From Nitrospira sp. (GTDB lineage Bacteria > Nitrospirota > Nitrospiria > Nitrospirales > Nitrospiraceae), in assembly GCA_019636835.1 (NCBI GenBank), contig JAHBWU010000016.1, forward strand, positions 1-55,045: 55,045 nt of DNA, in the 5' to 3' direction. Below are positions 16,328 through 25,178 of this stretch, one piece after another (position 1 is the stretch's first letter; each line of letters begins with the position of its first letter). The notes under the pieces are model-generated. The model was given only the letters and a program-made list of their open reading frames with translations. It was not told where the DNA came from and did no database searches. The translations under genes were made by a program, and so were the position numbers.

Positions 16328-16976
16328 AAGGCTGCCGCTCACGGCCGATGAACGGGAGCGGATCAGGCTGGCAGTGCATGCGGCGGAACAACACACGAAC
16401 GCGGAGATCGTTCCTATGATCGTAAACCGGTCCGGGCTCTATCGCGATGCGCAACATCGCGCCGGGATCATCCTCGCGCTCGTGGCACTCACTATGTTGC
16501 TGACCACGGAGATGCTCTGGTTGTCTTGGGGCTGGCACGCTTCCAATGCGGCTTGGCTGGTCTTGGTGACAATCCTGGCCTATGGCGCAGGAGCATGGCT
16601 CGGCAGTCTTGTTCCTATCATTCGCCTCTTCACATCCACCGATCGCATGCATCAAAAAGTATGTCTGAGGGCCGAGCGGGCCTTCGCGCAACATGCGGTC
16701 TCTCAGACTCGTGAGCGCACGGGTGTGCTGATCATGGTATCGCTCCTAGAGCATCAGATCTATGTGCTCCCCGATCAACCCTTGTTTCAACGAGTGCCGG
16801 TGGAGCGGTGGTCATTGGTCGTCGAGGCCGCCATCGGCCGATTGAAAGCCGGTGATATCGTCGGCGGGTTATGCCAGAGCATCCAGATGTGCGGTGGGCT
16901 TCTTGCCGAAGTCTGTCCCGGTCGTCCGGGCGACAATCCCGATGAATTATCGAATGAATTAGTCCAGGAACCATAG
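16314..16976 (+). CDS. second TPM-domain membrane protein
   Basis: 220 residues. GTG 16314 is chosen because GGAGGAGG lies six bases upstream; it overlaps the end of the previous gene by 14 bp, so the two are probably translationally coupled. The N-terminal TPM-like part reads LTADERERIRLAVHAAEQHT and NAEIVPMIVNRSG. It is interrupted by two strongly hydrophobic helices and followed by ERAFAQHAVSQTRERTGVLI and the YVLPDQP segment. This is the usual third partner in LemA-TPM-TPM operons. The order of membrane helices inside the domain suggests the soluble parts face the same compartment. Confidence 0.85.
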   Translation: METGERLPLTADERERIRLAVHAAEQHTNAEIVPMIVNRSGLYRDAQHRAGIILALVALTMLLTTEMLWLSWGWHASNAAWLVLVTILAYGAGAWLGSLVPIIRLFTSTDRMHQKVCLRAERAFAQHAVSQTRERTGVLIMVSLLEHQIYVLPDQPLFQRVPVERWSLVVEAAIGRLKAGDIVGGLCQSIQMCGGLLAEVCPGRPGDNPDELSNELVQEP

Positions 16977-17080
16977 AAAATCTCTTCCTAAGACGCGGCG
17001 CTCAATAAAAAACCGTAGTCAACCGATAGATAAGTGGCCCGGCGGACCGATCGGCACTATGAGAAGGAGGGAATGAGATT

Positions 17081-17581
17081 ATGTGGAAGCAGGAAGAGGG
17101 AGAAGGGGGAGAAGGAGAGCGGGAACGAGAGCGGTGGGTGGAGGACAGGCGCAGCCCATCAAAGAGCGGCCCGACCCTTCCCGATGAGGTCGCCTTCGTC
17201 GGAAAAGATGTCGAGTTCAAGGGGATCATCACCTATTCCGGCACGGTCCGTATCGATGGATCATTAGACGGAGAAATTCACACCGACGGTGGCTTGCTCG
17301 TCGGTCCAGAGGCAGTGCTCAAGGCCAAAATTACGGCTGGAACCGTGGTGTGTCACGGAACCATCACGGGTGATATCCAAGCGAAGAACCAGATCGTTCT
17401 CCGCGCTCCCGCCGTCGTTCAAGGTAGCCTGACCACGCCGGTCCTTTCGATGGAAGAGGGAGTGGTGTTCAATGGGACGATGGAGATGAAGCATCAGGCC
17501 AAAGTTGAGGTGCTGCGCGAGGTCGGGCCGAACGTCGTCAACATGACGAGCCGACCACCGGTTCAACGACTCGCGGCATGA
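17081..17581 (+). CDS. bactofilin family cytoskeletal protein
   Basis: 166 residues. A charged, low-complexity N-terminus (Glu/Gly/Arg runs) precedes the bactofilin core with its short beta-helix repeats: FVGKDVEFKGIITYSGTVRI, DGSLDGEIHTDGGLLVG, VVCHGTITGDIQAKN, VVQGSLTTPVL and VFNGTMEM. Bactofilins polymerise without nucleotide and organise cell-envelope machinery, often peptidoglycan enzymes. murJ is nearby on the same strand. AGGAGG lies ten bases before the ATG. Another ATG eight bases upstream is in a different frame. Confidence 0.9.
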   Translation: MWKQEEGEGGEGERERERWVEDRRSPSKSGPTLPDEVAFVGKDVEFKGIITYSGTVRIDGSLDGEIHTDGGLLVGPEAVLKAKITAGTVVCHGTITGDIQAKNQIVLRAPAVVQGSLTTPVLSMEEGVVFNGTMEMKHQAKVEVLREVGPNVVNMTSRPPVQRLAA

Positions 17582-17594
17582 TGAGCGTCCAGAG

Positions 17595-17627
17595 CCTCTG
17601 GCGCGGATCTCCAATACGCGCCAGGGG
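17595..17627. terminator. hairpin after the bactofilin gene
   Basis: CCTCTGGCGCG and CGCGCCAGGGG form an 11-bp stem with one G-U pair around an 11-base loop, 13 bp after the stop codon. No U-tract is present. Confidence 0.55.
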
Positions 17628-17724
17628 CATGGCGTCGCAAGAAGTCTACTCGCGTTCTTTGCTTACTCCTTTAATCGTTCACGAGACGGCTGACGTTAAG
17701 AAAAAGTACCTGCAAATCTCAGGT

Positions 17725-17804
17725 TCGATAGACGCCCCGCGATCGTTCCGCTAAAATCCGGTCCATGTCAGAGCCCACCGTTCCGACCAGCGCTCCAACC
17801 AAAA
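17725..17804 (+). repeat. duplicated murJ promoter and start region, copy A (stub)
   Basis: Eighty bases nearly identical to 18624-18702. The copy includes a promoter (TAGACG at 17729, 17-bp spacer, TAAAAT at 17752), the start ATG at 17765 and the first 13 or so codons of murJ (MSEPTVPTSAPTK), after which the frame runs into unrelated sequence and stops at TAA 17828-17830. Only this 5' piece is present, so it cannot make MurJ. It lies immediately upstream of the toxin-antitoxin cassette. Confidence 0.85.
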
Positions 17805-17841
17805 GTCGCTGGCAACGGGAGTCGCTGTAACGCTTATGCGT

Positions 17842-17871
17842 TTGCGTTAGTACGCCGCATTGAGATATCAT
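17842..17871 (+). promoter_or_regulatory. probable toxin-antitoxin promoter and operator
   Basis: TTGCGT (17842-17847) and TATCAT (17866-17871) are 18 bp apart. The -10 region overlaps repeated TATCAT/ATATG words (17865-17895), a likely binding site for the ribbon-helix-helix antitoxin. The start codon of the antitoxin is at 17907. Confidence 0.5.
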
Positions 17872-17906
17872 ACATGCATATCATAATAAGATATGTAGGA
17901 GAACCG

Positions 17907-18143
17907 ATGGGAGCCATCTTGCTAAAACTACCGGAAGACGTGTTGGAGGCAAGTCGTCGTTGCGCGGATACCCTCCATCTATCCAGAGCCGCCTATATTC
18001 GTCGAGCGATCGAGCGCATGAATCGACAGACGCAGACAATACTTCGGGCTCGGCGTTTGGCCGAAGCTTCGAAGAAAGTGCGCAAGGAAAGCTTGCGTGT
18101 CAATCGCGAGTTCGCCGCCGTCGAACAGACTCCCGATGCTTAA
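17907..18143 (+). CDS. CopG/ribbon-helix-helix antitoxin
   Basis: 78 residues from ATG 17907, which has AGGAG five bases upstream; an in-frame ATG at 17874 lies within the presumed operator and is less likely. The N-terminal part (AILLKLPEDVLEASRRCADT, LHLSRAAYIRRAIERMNR) is a classic ribbon-helix-helix DNA-binding unit. The C-terminal tail is charged and should wrap the toxin. It overlaps the toxin gene by eight bases, the usual arrangement for such modules, and it probably represses the shared promoter. Confidence 0.82.
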   Translation: MGAILLKLPEDVLEASRRCADTLHLSRAAYIRRAIERMNRQTQTILRARRLAEASKKVRKESLRVNREFAAVEQTPDA

Positions 18144-18492
18144 TCGAGGAGAAGTGTGGCTGGCAGATCTCGATCCAAAACGAGGTACTGAGCCGGGCAA
18201 GACACGACCGGTTCTGATCGTCCAGGCCCAAGCATTGCTTGACGCGCAACATCCCTCCACACTCATCGTTCCGTTGACGACTGTGTTGATTGAGGGTGCT
18301 GAACCTTTGCGCATTCGTGTCTCGGCAGCCGGGCGTCTTCGCCGCACCTCCGAGCTGCTGATCGATCAACTACGCGCAATCGACAATCGCCGTTTGGTTG
18401 AAGGCCCTTTGACCAAACTCTCAGTCGCACTCATGGGACGGGTTCACGAGGCCATTACCGAAGTTCTGGATCTTGATCAGGATCGCAACTGA
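18136..18492 (+). CDS. MazF/PemK-type endoribonuclease toxin
   Basis: 118 residues from ATG 18136. The family core is intact: LNRGEVWLADLDPKRGTEPG, KTRPVLIVQAQALLD, STLIVPLTT, SELLIDQLRAIDNRRLVEGP and a C-terminal helix. MazF/PemK toxins cut single-stranded mRNA in the cytoplasm when the antitoxin is lost. An in-frame GTG/ATG further up would bury the start inside the antitoxin gene. The cassette is flanked by two copies of the murJ 5' region. Confidence 0.9.
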   Translation: MLNRGEVWLADLDPKRGTEPGKTRPVLIVQAQALLDAQHPSTLIVPLTTVLIEGAEPLRIRVSAAGRLRRTSELLIDQLRAIDNRRLVEGPLTKLSVALMGRVHEAITEVLDLDQDRN

Positions 18493-18623
18493 TTGGATAT
18501 GGGGCGCGGGAGTCGATGAAAGCTTTCTGAGCGTGAGGATAACGTATAACGGACGCCGCTTCCGTGCAGCCGGCTCCAAGCCACGTTCTGCAGAGCAAGA
18601 ATCTTCCCAATGAAATTACCCCA

Positions 18624-18702
18624 TCGATAGACGCCTTGCGAACGTTCCGCTAGAATCCGGTCCATGTCAGAGCCCACCGTTCCGACTGGCGCTCCTGCAA
18701 AA
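18624..18702 (+). repeat. murJ promoter and start region, copy B (functional)
   Basis: The functional counterpart of 17725-17804, with few mismatches. It includes TAGACG (18628-18633), a 17-bp spacer and TAGAAT (18651-18656). Only seven bases separate the -10 box from the murJ ATG, so the message is probably leaderless. Confidence 0.8.
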
Positions 18703-20277
18703 CCTCAAGACGAGAATCAATCAGTCGTCAAAGCGGCTGGGGTGATCGGCGTCGCCACGTTTTCCAGCCGCATCCTCGGCTTCATCCGCGACATGGTCTT
18801 GGCGCGCCTGTTCGGTGCCACGCCGGCTGCGGATGCTTTTTTCATCGCGTTCCGCATCCCCAGCCTTCTCCGCGAGCTGTTTGCCGAGGGCTCGATGTCG
18901 TCGGCGTTCATTCCCGTGTACACGGAATACCGGACGACGCGGAGCAAACAGGAGGCCTGGGAACTGGCCAGCGCGGTCTTCACGACGCTCCTGACCATCG
19001 TCACGCTGGTGACGATGGTCGGGATAGTAGCCGCTCCCTGGCTCGTTCAACTGCTCGCGCCGGGATTTCAGGACAATCCCGACAAACTCGCGCTCACGAC
19101 GCTGCTCGCCCGCGTCATGTTTCCGTATCTCCTGTTCATCAGCTTGGCGGCGTTGGCGATGGGCATTCTGAACTCGGTACGAGCCTTTGCGGCGCCGGCC
19201 TTCTCGCCGCTTTTCCTTAATGTCTTCATCATCGTCGGTGCCGTGTGGGTGGCTCCGCATTTGCCAGAACCGATTATCGGGGTCGCGATCGGCGTGGTGG
19301 CGGGAGGGGCGGCCCAGTTCGCCATGCAGCTTCCCAGCCTGAAACTGCGCGGACTGTTGTTCGGGTTCCGCTTCGAGCCTGGTCATCCTGGCCTGCGGCG
19401 GATCGGTACGTTGATGGTCCCCACGCTGCTGGGCCTTTCCGTGACGCAGATCAACTTGACGGTGAGCACGGTGTTGGCGTCGTTCTTCGCTGGCGGACCG
19501 ACCTATTTGTTTTACGGCATGCGGCTCATCCAATTTCCACTGGGCATCTTCGGAGTCGCGTTGGCGACGGCGATCCTGCCTACGTTGTCTTCTCAAGCGG
19601 CGCGAGGCGCGTTGGATGAACTGCGCACCACGCTCGGGTTCGGCCTGCGCATGATCCTCTTCATCATCGTGCCGGCGATGGTGGGATTAATCTTGTTACG
19701 CACGCCGATCGTGCATCTCTTCTTCGAACACGGCACATTCACTGCGCAAGATACGGCGGAGACGGCGCTGGCGGTCCTCTGTTACGCCGTCGGTTTATGG
19801 GCATTCGGAGGGGTTCGTATCATCGTCACGGCATTCTATTCGCTGCAAGATACCAGGACGCCGGCCATTTCTGCGGCGGTCGCGCTGGCAGCGAATATCC
19901 TCTTCTCGCTGGTGTTGATGTCTTTTCTAGGCGCGGCCGGGTTGGCGCTCGCCACGGCCTTGGCGGCCATGGTAAACGGAATCATTCTCGTGGCGGTGTT
20001 GAACCGGAGACTCGGCGGAGTTGACTGGGAAGCGGTGGGACGGTCTGCCCTTCGAGTTCTGGTCGCGTGTGTTCCGCTCGTGATTGCGTGCTGGTCGGTC
20101 GCTGGAGCGCAGGTATGGAGTCACCCTGCCGAATGGCTCACGAAATCCGCGATGCTTTTGATTGCTATCGGGTTGAGTGTCGGCGGATATCTCGGTATCC
20201 ATGCGTTGTTCCGGTCCGAGGAACTCGGGGTAGTGTGGGGAATGGTTCGGAGAAAATTGGGTCGATTGAGAGCATAA
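18664..20277 (+). CDS. murJ: lipid II flippase
   Basis: 537 residues with about 14 hydrophobic segments, the MurJ/MviN pattern. Characteristic blocks are VATFSSRILGFIRDMVLARL, DAFFIAFRIPSLLRELFAEG with GSMSSAFIPVY, YLFYGMRLIQFPLGIFGVAL and LFFEHGTF. MurJ flips the lipid-linked peptidoglycan precursor across the inner membrane. The first residues (MSEPTVPTGAPAKPQ) form a short disordered cytoplasmic tail that is also present in the duplicated stub upstream. The ogt gene follows 13 bp later. Confidence 0.95.
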   Translation: MSEPTVPTGAPAKPQDENQSVVKAAGVIGVATFSSRILGFIRDMVLARLFGATPAADAFFIAFRIPSLLRELFAEGSMSSAFIPVYTEYRTTRSKQEAWELASAVFTTLLTIVTLVTMVGIVAAPWLVQLLAPGFQDNPDKLALTTLLARVMFPYLLFISLAALAMGILNSVRAFAAPAFSPLFLNVFIIVGAVWVAPHLPEPIIGVAIGVVAGGAAQFAMQLPSLKLRGLLFGFRFEPGHPGLRRIGTLMVPTLLGLSVTQINLTVSTVLASFFAGGPTYLFYGMRLIQFPLGIFGVALATAILPTLSSQAARGALDELRTTLGFGLRMILFIIVPAMVGLILLRTPIVHLFFEHGTFTAQDTAETALAVLCYAVGLWAFGGVRIIVTAFYSLQDTRTPAISAAVALAANILFSLVLMSFLGAAGLALATALAAMVNGIILVAVLNRRLGGVDWEAVGRSALRVLVACVPLVIACWSVAGAQVWSHPAEWLTKSAMLLIAIGLSVGGYLGIHALFRSEELGVVWGMVRRKLGRLRA

Positions 20278-20290
20278 CAAGGAGCGATCT

Positions 20291-20809
20291 ATGCAGCGTG
20301 CGATGATCTTTCGTTCACCCTGGGGTTGGATGGGAATCGCGGAATCTACGAAAGGGATTCAAGCGATCGTGTTGCCGAAACGGTCGAGGCGGGCGATCGA
20401 GTCTGATCTCAGAGAACAATCAGACGGGCCATTGCAACAAGGAGAATCCGTGCAACTAGAAGAAGCCCGTCGGCAGCTGCTCGATTATCTTGCCGGGGGC
20501 CGGAATACCTTTGATGTGCCGCTTGATCTGTCACGGGGAACATCGTTCCAACGACAAGTATGGCGGACACTGCAGCGGGTCCCCTACGGCAAGCTCCGTT
20601 CGTATCAATGGATCGCCGCCCGCGTGGGTGGACGACACTATGCCCGAGCGGTCGGCAATGCAGTCGGTGCGAATCCGTTGCCGATCGTCGTTCCTTGTCA
20701 CCGGATTGTCGCTCACGACGCCTCGCTCGGAGGTTTCTCCGGAGGATTGTCCATGAAACGCAAACTGCTCTCTCTCGAAGGGACGCTGACTCAATTACAG
20801 CGAGGGTAA
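20291..20809 (+). CDS. ogt: methylated-DNA--protein-cysteine methyltransferase
   Basis: 172 residues. The C-terminal domain has the helix-turn-helix region ([20 protein letters not shown], Tyr and Arg for nucleotide flipping) and the acceptor-cysteine motif [10 protein letters not shown], followed by [18 protein letters not shown]. It repairs O6-alkylguanine by irreversible transfer to the cysteine. AAGGAG precedes the ATG. It lies between murJ and dtd, closely spaced on the same strand. Confidence 0.93.
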   Translation: MQRAMIFRSPWGWMGIAESTKGIQAIVLPKRSRRAIESDLREQSDGPLQQGESVQLEEARRQLLDYLAGGRNTFDVPLDLSRGTSFQRQVWRTLQRVPYGKLRSYQWIAARVGGRHYARAVGNAVGANPLPIVVPCHRIVAHDASLGGFSGGLSMKRKLLSLEGTLTQLQRG

Positions 20810-20817
20810 CCCAAGCG

Positions 20818-21267
20818 ATGAGAGCGGTCCTTCAGCGCGTGACTGGTGCCTCGGTCGAGGTCGATGGACAAGTCGTAGGCCGGATCAAACATGGCTTGAT
20901 GGTCTTGTTGGGTGTCGCAAAAGGCGATGATGAATCGGATACACAGTATCTGGTCGACAAGATTCGAAGCCTCCGCATTTTCGCTGATGAACAAGGTAAA
21001 ATGAATCGATCCTTGACGGATGTAGGTGGCGCTGTGTTGTTGGTTTCCCAATTCACTCTGTTAGGCCGGACCGACAACGGACGTCGCCCCAGCTTTGATG
21101 GGGCTGCTCCTCCCGACCTGGCCAAGCGTCTCTATGAACGTGTTGCGGCTGATCTGCGCGCATGCGGGACGTCGGTGGAGATGGGTGTGTTTGCCGCACA
21201 TATGCAGGTGGCCTTGGTGAACGACGGGCCGGTGACTTTTGTGGTGGACAGCCGCGAGGGGCGCTAA
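20818..21267 (+). CDS. dtd: D-aminoacyl-tRNA deacylase
   Basis: 149 residues beginning [20 protein letters not shown], the invariant start of Dtd; a longer in-frame reading from 20560 only overlaps ogt. The active-site motifs are VSQFTLLG and [11 protein letters not shown] (cross-subunit Gly-cisPro). Dtd removes D-amino acids, and glycine mischarged on tRNA-Ala, from tRNAs. It starts eight bases after the ogt stop and is probably co-transcribed with it. Confidence 0.95.
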   Translation: MRAVLQRVTGASVEVDGQVVGRIKHGLMVLLGVAKGDDESDTQYLVDKIRSLRIFADEQGKMNRSLTDVGGAVLLVSQFTLLGRTDNGRRPSFDGAAPPDLAKRLYERVAADLRACGTSVEMGVFAAHMQVALVNDGPVTFVVDSREGR

Positions 21268-21385
21268 TCCTGAATTCAAGATTTAGTGTCGGTGTTCCGA
21301 TAGAATCGACAAGAGTGGAAACCGGTTCGCAGTCGAGATCTGATATACTGAGTTCAAGCCTCATCGGCCTTCGCAGGAGGTGGAG

Positions 21386-21952
21386 ATGGGCACTCAAGTT
21401 CCTCCACGACACCCGCTCCGGCAACTCTTCGGCGCGTTAACCGAAAAGAGCTTTACAGAACACCTCGGTTGGCCCGACGCCAAGGTCACATCGTACGTTT
21501 CCAACCTGCTGGTGGATTTCACCCATACGGATCAAATCTATAAAATCACAAATCGACAGAGTCAGCCGGTCGATAACGTCGTCGATTTGCTCTTTGAATC
21601 GGAAGTCATGCTGGAAGCCCAGTCGCTGGATCGTGAGCGGGATGTCCATCGACACATCGGGGATTTCACCCTGTTCATGGCCGGACTCTTTCCCGAATAC
21701 CTTCGCCGGCTTAAATCGGCCGGGCCTATCTATCACAAGGACTTTCTTGTGGACTATGTGAAGACGGGCAAACGATCGTATGGGATCGTCGCGCAAATCG
21801 GCCGTGATGATGCGGAAACAAGCTTGCCCTTATTTCAAAAATTATCCGAGAACTTTGAACTCTGCGTGACGGGTCTGGGGTTTGTGCGGTCCGATCTGGA
21901 TCGCATGCAGAATCCCGCCTATCGAAAGACCCGAGATCTGCTCTTGAATTGA
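21386..21952 (+). CDS. conserved hypothetical soluble protein
   Basis: 188 residues from ATG 21386, with AGGAGG five bases upstream. No signal peptide or membrane segment. The sequence is mainly helical, with Trp/His/Asp-rich pieces (HIGDFTLFMAGLFPEYLRRL, KRSYGIVAQIG). I recognise the general type as a conserved protein of unknown function but cannot name a family. Its stop overlaps the start of the asparaginase-like gene (TTGA), so the two are coupled. Confidence 0.7.
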   Translation: MGTQVPPRHPLRQLFGALTEKSFTEHLGWPDAKVTSYVSNLLVDFTHTDQIYKITNRQSQPVDNVVDLLFESEVMLEAQSLDRERDVHRHIGDFTLFMAGLFPEYLRRLKSAGPIYHKDFLVDYVKTGKRSYGIVAQIGRDDAETSLPLFQKLSENFELCVTGLGFVRSDLDRMQNPAYRKTRDLLLN

Positions 21953-22836
21953 AATCCGTCCGTCCCATCATTCTCGCGCACGGGGGCGCCGGCTCCCGTG
22001 CAATGACCTCACCACAAGCTGCGTGTCTCCGTGCCGCCTTGCAAGTCGGCTATCATTTATTGGATCGCGGCAGCTCGGCGCTCATTGCCGTCGAACACAC
22101 CATTCGTGTCCTCGAACGCAGCGGGCTTTTCAACGCCGGGAAAGGGTCGCGCCTCCAGTTAGATGGCGCGCAGCGGATGGATGCCTCCATCATGGAAGGG
22201 GATAGCCTGCGCGCCGGGGCGGTGGCTTCCATCGAAGGCATCATTCATCCCATTATTGCAGCACGTCTTGTGATGGAAGAAACGGAACATGTCCTGCTAG
22301 TGGGACCTCTGGCGACGAAGTTCGCCGCGTATTTCAAGATGGAGCGCCATCGACTTCGGACTCCGGCCCTCCGTCTCTCCTATGGTGCGATGCTGAAGCG
22401 GAAGCGACCTAAGCGGGAGCGGCATGGCACCGTCGGGGCCGTCGCACTCGATCGGACCGGGACGGTTGCTGCTGGCGCCTCGACCGGTGGGATCGATCGC
22501 ATGTTGCCCGGGCGAGTCGGGGATACGCCGATCATCGGTTGTGGGGTGTATGCGGATAATGAAACCGGTGCTGTCTCAATGACAGGATGGGGCGAGAGCA
22601 TCATTCGCTTGGCCGTGGCCAAAGAGATTTGTGATCGCATAGCTCAGGGAACCACACCGGCCACTGCGGCAAGGCTCGTGTTGAAGAAGTTGGTCGCTCG
22701 GATCAATGGATCTGCGGGATGCCTGATCCTCATCCCTAACGGGCAATTCACCATTCGCCATACTACTCCCCACATGATGGCCGGGTGGTGGGATGGCAAG
22801 GGAGAGCCGGTCGTCAACGATACGTTTAAACACTGA
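21949..22836 (+). CDS. isoaspartyl peptidase/L-asparaginase (Ntn-hydrolase type)
   Basis: 295 residues of the plant-type (class 2) asparaginase family. IILAHGGAGS opens the alpha chain, followed by LFNAGKGSRLQLDGAQRMDA. The self-cleavage site is HGTVGAVALD, where the Thr becomes the N-terminal nucleophile. Later residues (AGASTGGIDRMLPGRVGDTP, GCGVYADN) form the substrate pocket. The proenzyme should split into two chains. It degrades isoaspartyl dipeptides or asparagine in the cytoplasm. The TTG start at 21949 overlaps the upstream stop, and the WYL gene begins three bases after its stop codon. Confidence 0.9.
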   Translation: MKSVRPIILAHGGAGSRAMTSPQAACLRAALQVGYHLLDRGSSALIAVEHTIRVLERSGLFNAGKGSRLQLDGAQRMDASIMEGDSLRAGAVASIEGIIHPIIAARLVMEETEHVLLVGPLATKFAAYFKMERHRLRTPALRLSYGAMLKRKRPKRERHGTVGAVALDRTGTVAAGASTGGIDRMLPGRVGDTPIIGCGVYADNETGAVSMTGWGESIIRLAVAKEICDRIAQGTTPATAARLVLKKLVARINGSAGCLILIPNGQFTIRHTTPHMMAGWWDGKGEPVVNDTFKH

Positions 22837-22839
22837 AGC

Positions 22840-23829
22840 ATGCCCACCCATAAAGGACGAAGACCGAAACCCTACAGCCAAGCCGCCCGCATCAATCTGA
22901 TGGTTCGTCGGCTCACCGGAGGTGCGACAATCTCAGAGTTGGCTGAGGAGTTTCACATCACCAAGCGACAGGTCCATCGGGATCTTCAACATCTCGAAGA
23001 ATCAGGGTTTCCTCTCCTGCAAGAAGACGGCAGGTACAGATTGCCGCCCGGTTTCAGAGGAATGGAGATTGTCGTCTCCCCATTCGAATTGATGTCCCTG
23101 TACCTTGCCAAGAGCCACCTGAACTATCTACAGGACACCTCGCTGTTCGATGACTTCAATAGTATTCTTCGAAAGATAGAAGTGGGACTTCCAGACAGGG
23201 TCAAGAACCACATCGAGCGGATCGTCACAGCCTTTGAGCCTCTTCAACGACCGGCCCGCGCCTATGCGGAGAAGAAAACGGTTCTCCATGCTTTGCGCAA
23301 GGCGGTACTACACCAACGGACGGCAGTACTTCTCGGTTATCGCAAGCCGGGAGCAGAACAGCCAACTAACTATCGTGTCGATCCCTACGGACTTGTGCTG
23401 TATCAGTATGGCTTGTACGTGGTTGGCTACTCGCATGAGACCGACGCAATCAGAATTTTCGCCGTGGAACGAATCGAAGACATCGAGGTAACGGAGGAGA
23501 TATTTGAGATTCCACGATCATTCTCTCTCTCGGAGAGGGTTGAACGGGGTTTCGGTCTGATCGATGATAGCTCCCAGGAGGTAGAGATCTGGATTGCGCC
23601 TGAGTGGGCCTATTTTGTCAAAGAGCGCCGTTGGCATCCAACGCAGTCGCTCCAGCCACAGAAGGACGGTTCCGTGATTCTGACCATGCAGTGCGGCGGT
23701 CTCGACGAATTGACCGCCTGGGTTCTCTCTTTAGGTCCGGGGGCCAAGGTGCTTGGTCCGCAGGCGCTCATCGACTTGGTGTCCGGTCAACTGAGAGCCG
23801 CAGCTAACTCGTATCGATCCTCCTGCTAG
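22840..23829 (+). CDS. WYL-domain transcriptional regulator
   Basis: 329 residues. An N-terminal DeoR-like winged helix (about 15-65) reads RINLMVRRLTGGATISELAE, then ITKRQVHRDLQHLEESGFPL. A WYL domain (about 150-230) has the hallmark YRVDPYGLVLYQYGLYVVGY and IRIFAVERIEDIEV. A C-terminal WCX-like extension follows (EVEIWIAPEWAYFVKERRWH). WYL proteins sense ligands or nucleic acids and are frequent regulators of defence loci (for example BrxR/CapW types). It is the first gene of the cluster with the AAA ATPase and the nuclease pair and may control it. Confidence 0.9.
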   Translation: MPTHKGRRPKPYSQAARINLMVRRLTGGATISELAEEFHITKRQVHRDLQHLEESGFPLLQEDGRYRLPPGFRGMEIVVSPFELMSLYLAKSHLNYLQDTSLFDDFNSILRKIEVGLPDRVKNHIERIVTAFEPLQRPARAYAEKKTVLHALRKAVLHQRTAVLLGYRKPGAEQPTNYRVDPYGLVLYQYGLYVVGYSHETDAIRIFAVERIEDIEVTEEIFEIPRSFSLSERVERGFGLIDDSSQEVEIWIAPEWAYFVKERRWHPTQSLQPQKDGSVILTMQCGGLDELTAWVLSLGPGAKVLGPQALIDLVSGQLRAAANSYRSSC

Positions 23830-23906
23830 CCGTCTCCAAGTCCAGAGACCTATTCTGTCGCACCTCCATGCTAGGGTTCCCTTGGCACATCAAGAAGGAG
23901 GGAGAC

Positions 23907-25178
23907 ATGAGTGAGTCCCTGTATCTGCAGAGAGTAAGCGACCGATTTCTCGACGCGCATCCGCGCGAAGCAGGCTGGGTCATCCGTCAAATCCACGGCG
24001 ACTCTGGTCGCGAGATGTCGCTCAACTACCTACTTGATTGCCTCAGAGAGTGGCACCCGGCCGCAATAACACGCTGCATGGCTCTCCCGCTCGTTGGGAC
24101 AGGAGCGTTCCGAAATTCGACAGCCATCGACGCCTCGTCCGAAGCAGGGGTCCAGAACGATTCTTCCAAAGAAGCGAACGCCTATAGCTGGCGAGGAACC
24201 ATTGAATTGATCTGGAACGGCCACGACATCCACTGTCACAAGTTTTCGCTCGTGGTGGGCCACGCCTTAGAAGAGATCTATTTCATAGCGACCAAGTCTC
24301 TTGCCGCTTTTCGAGATCTTCTTCTCGTTCTGGATAGGTATGGTCGAGCCAGGCACAAAGGAAGGACGGAAGAGATTTATGTCGTCAATGGCGAGAATAT
24401 CCCGGTCACCACGAGTTCATGGGATAACGTGGTGTTACCGGCTCACATGGTAAGCGATATTCAGAAGAATGTGGAAGGGTTTTTTTCAAGCCGGGAGCGA
24501 TACGCATACCTAGGTCTCCCGCACCGTCGAGGATTCTTGTTTGCCGGGCCGCCGGGCTGCGGGAAAACGCTCACACTCAAGACACTGGCGGCCAACACGC
24601 CTGCGAAATTCATTTCTGTGTTAGGAAAAGCGGATGTGGACGATGGCACATTCCATTGCGCACTGGATTTAGCGGAAAAGTGTACGCCGGCGGTTGTCAT
24701 GTTGGAGGATCTCGACCGGGTGGTGCAAGCGAGAGGCGTCTCCCTGTCACACTTTTTGAATCTCTTGGATGGACTCAAGGAATTGCACGGGGTGCTGGTG
24801 ATAGCCACCTGCAATGAGCCGGACAAACTAGACCCAGCGCTGATTCATCGCCCGAGCCGGTTCGATCGAGTCTGGCGGTTTGACTTGCCCAAGTACGACC
24901 AGCGACTGGCTCTTCTGCGTAAGCGTGGGAAAGATTTCTTCTCAGAGTCAGCGTTAGAAACGGCAGCCAGACGGTCCGAAGGCTTCTCGATGGCCTATGT
25001 CCAGGAGATCATCGTAAGCGCATTGCTCGAATGTACCCACGACGACCAGCCGCCGAGCGACGATCATCTGTTCAAGAGTCTCGATGTGCTCCGCATGCAG
25101 CGCAAAGAGGCCTCGAAGCCTGGGGAATCGATGGATGAACGAGAGACGGTGGGGTTTTGCGCATCTGGTAACACATGA
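23907..25178 (+). CDS. AAA+ family ATPase with a novel N-terminal region
   Basis: 423 residues from ATG 23907 (AAGGAGGG upstream). The first 170 or so residues match nothing I know and contain a His/Cys-bearing strand region (NGHDIHCHKFSLVV). A AAA+ module follows: Walker A GPPGCGKTLTLK (near 213), Walker B VVMLEDLDR (near 263), sensor 1 VIATCNEPDKLDPAL, and an arginine-finger region RPSRFDRVW. The pattern resembles the BCS1/proteasomal-type classic AAA clade. It probably remodels a protein or nucleic-acid partner in the cytoplasm. It follows the WYL gene by 77 bp. Confidence 0.88.
   Translation: MSESLYLQRVSDRFLDAHPREAGWVIRQIHGDSGREMSLNYLLDCLREWHPAAITRCMALPLVGTGAFRNSTAIDASSEAGVQNDSSKEANAYSWRGTIELIWNGHDIHCHKFSLVVGHALEEIYFIATKSLAAFRDLLLVLDRYGRARHKGRTEEIYVVNGENIPVTTSSWDNVVLPAHMVSDIQKNVEGFFSSRERYAYLGLPHRRGFLFAGPPGCGKTLTLKTLAANTPAKFISVLGKADVDDGTFHCALDLAEKCTPAVVMLEDLDRVVQARGVSLSHFLNLLDGLKELHGVLVIATCNEPDKLDPALIHRPSRFDRVWRFDLPKYDQRLALLRKRGKDFFSESALETAARRSEGFSMAYVQEIIVSALLECTHDDQPPSDDHLFKSLDVLRMQRKEASKPGESMDERETVGFCASGNT

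Noticed and set aside
18721..19596. Minus-strand frame of 291 codons rich in Arg, Gln and Glu
   Set aside because: It is an antisense shadow of murJ; its composition reflects complementing a hydrophobic GC-rich gene.
20560..20817. N-terminal extension of the dtd frame
   Set aside because: It runs inside ogt in another frame, and Dtd proteins start at MRAVLQRV.
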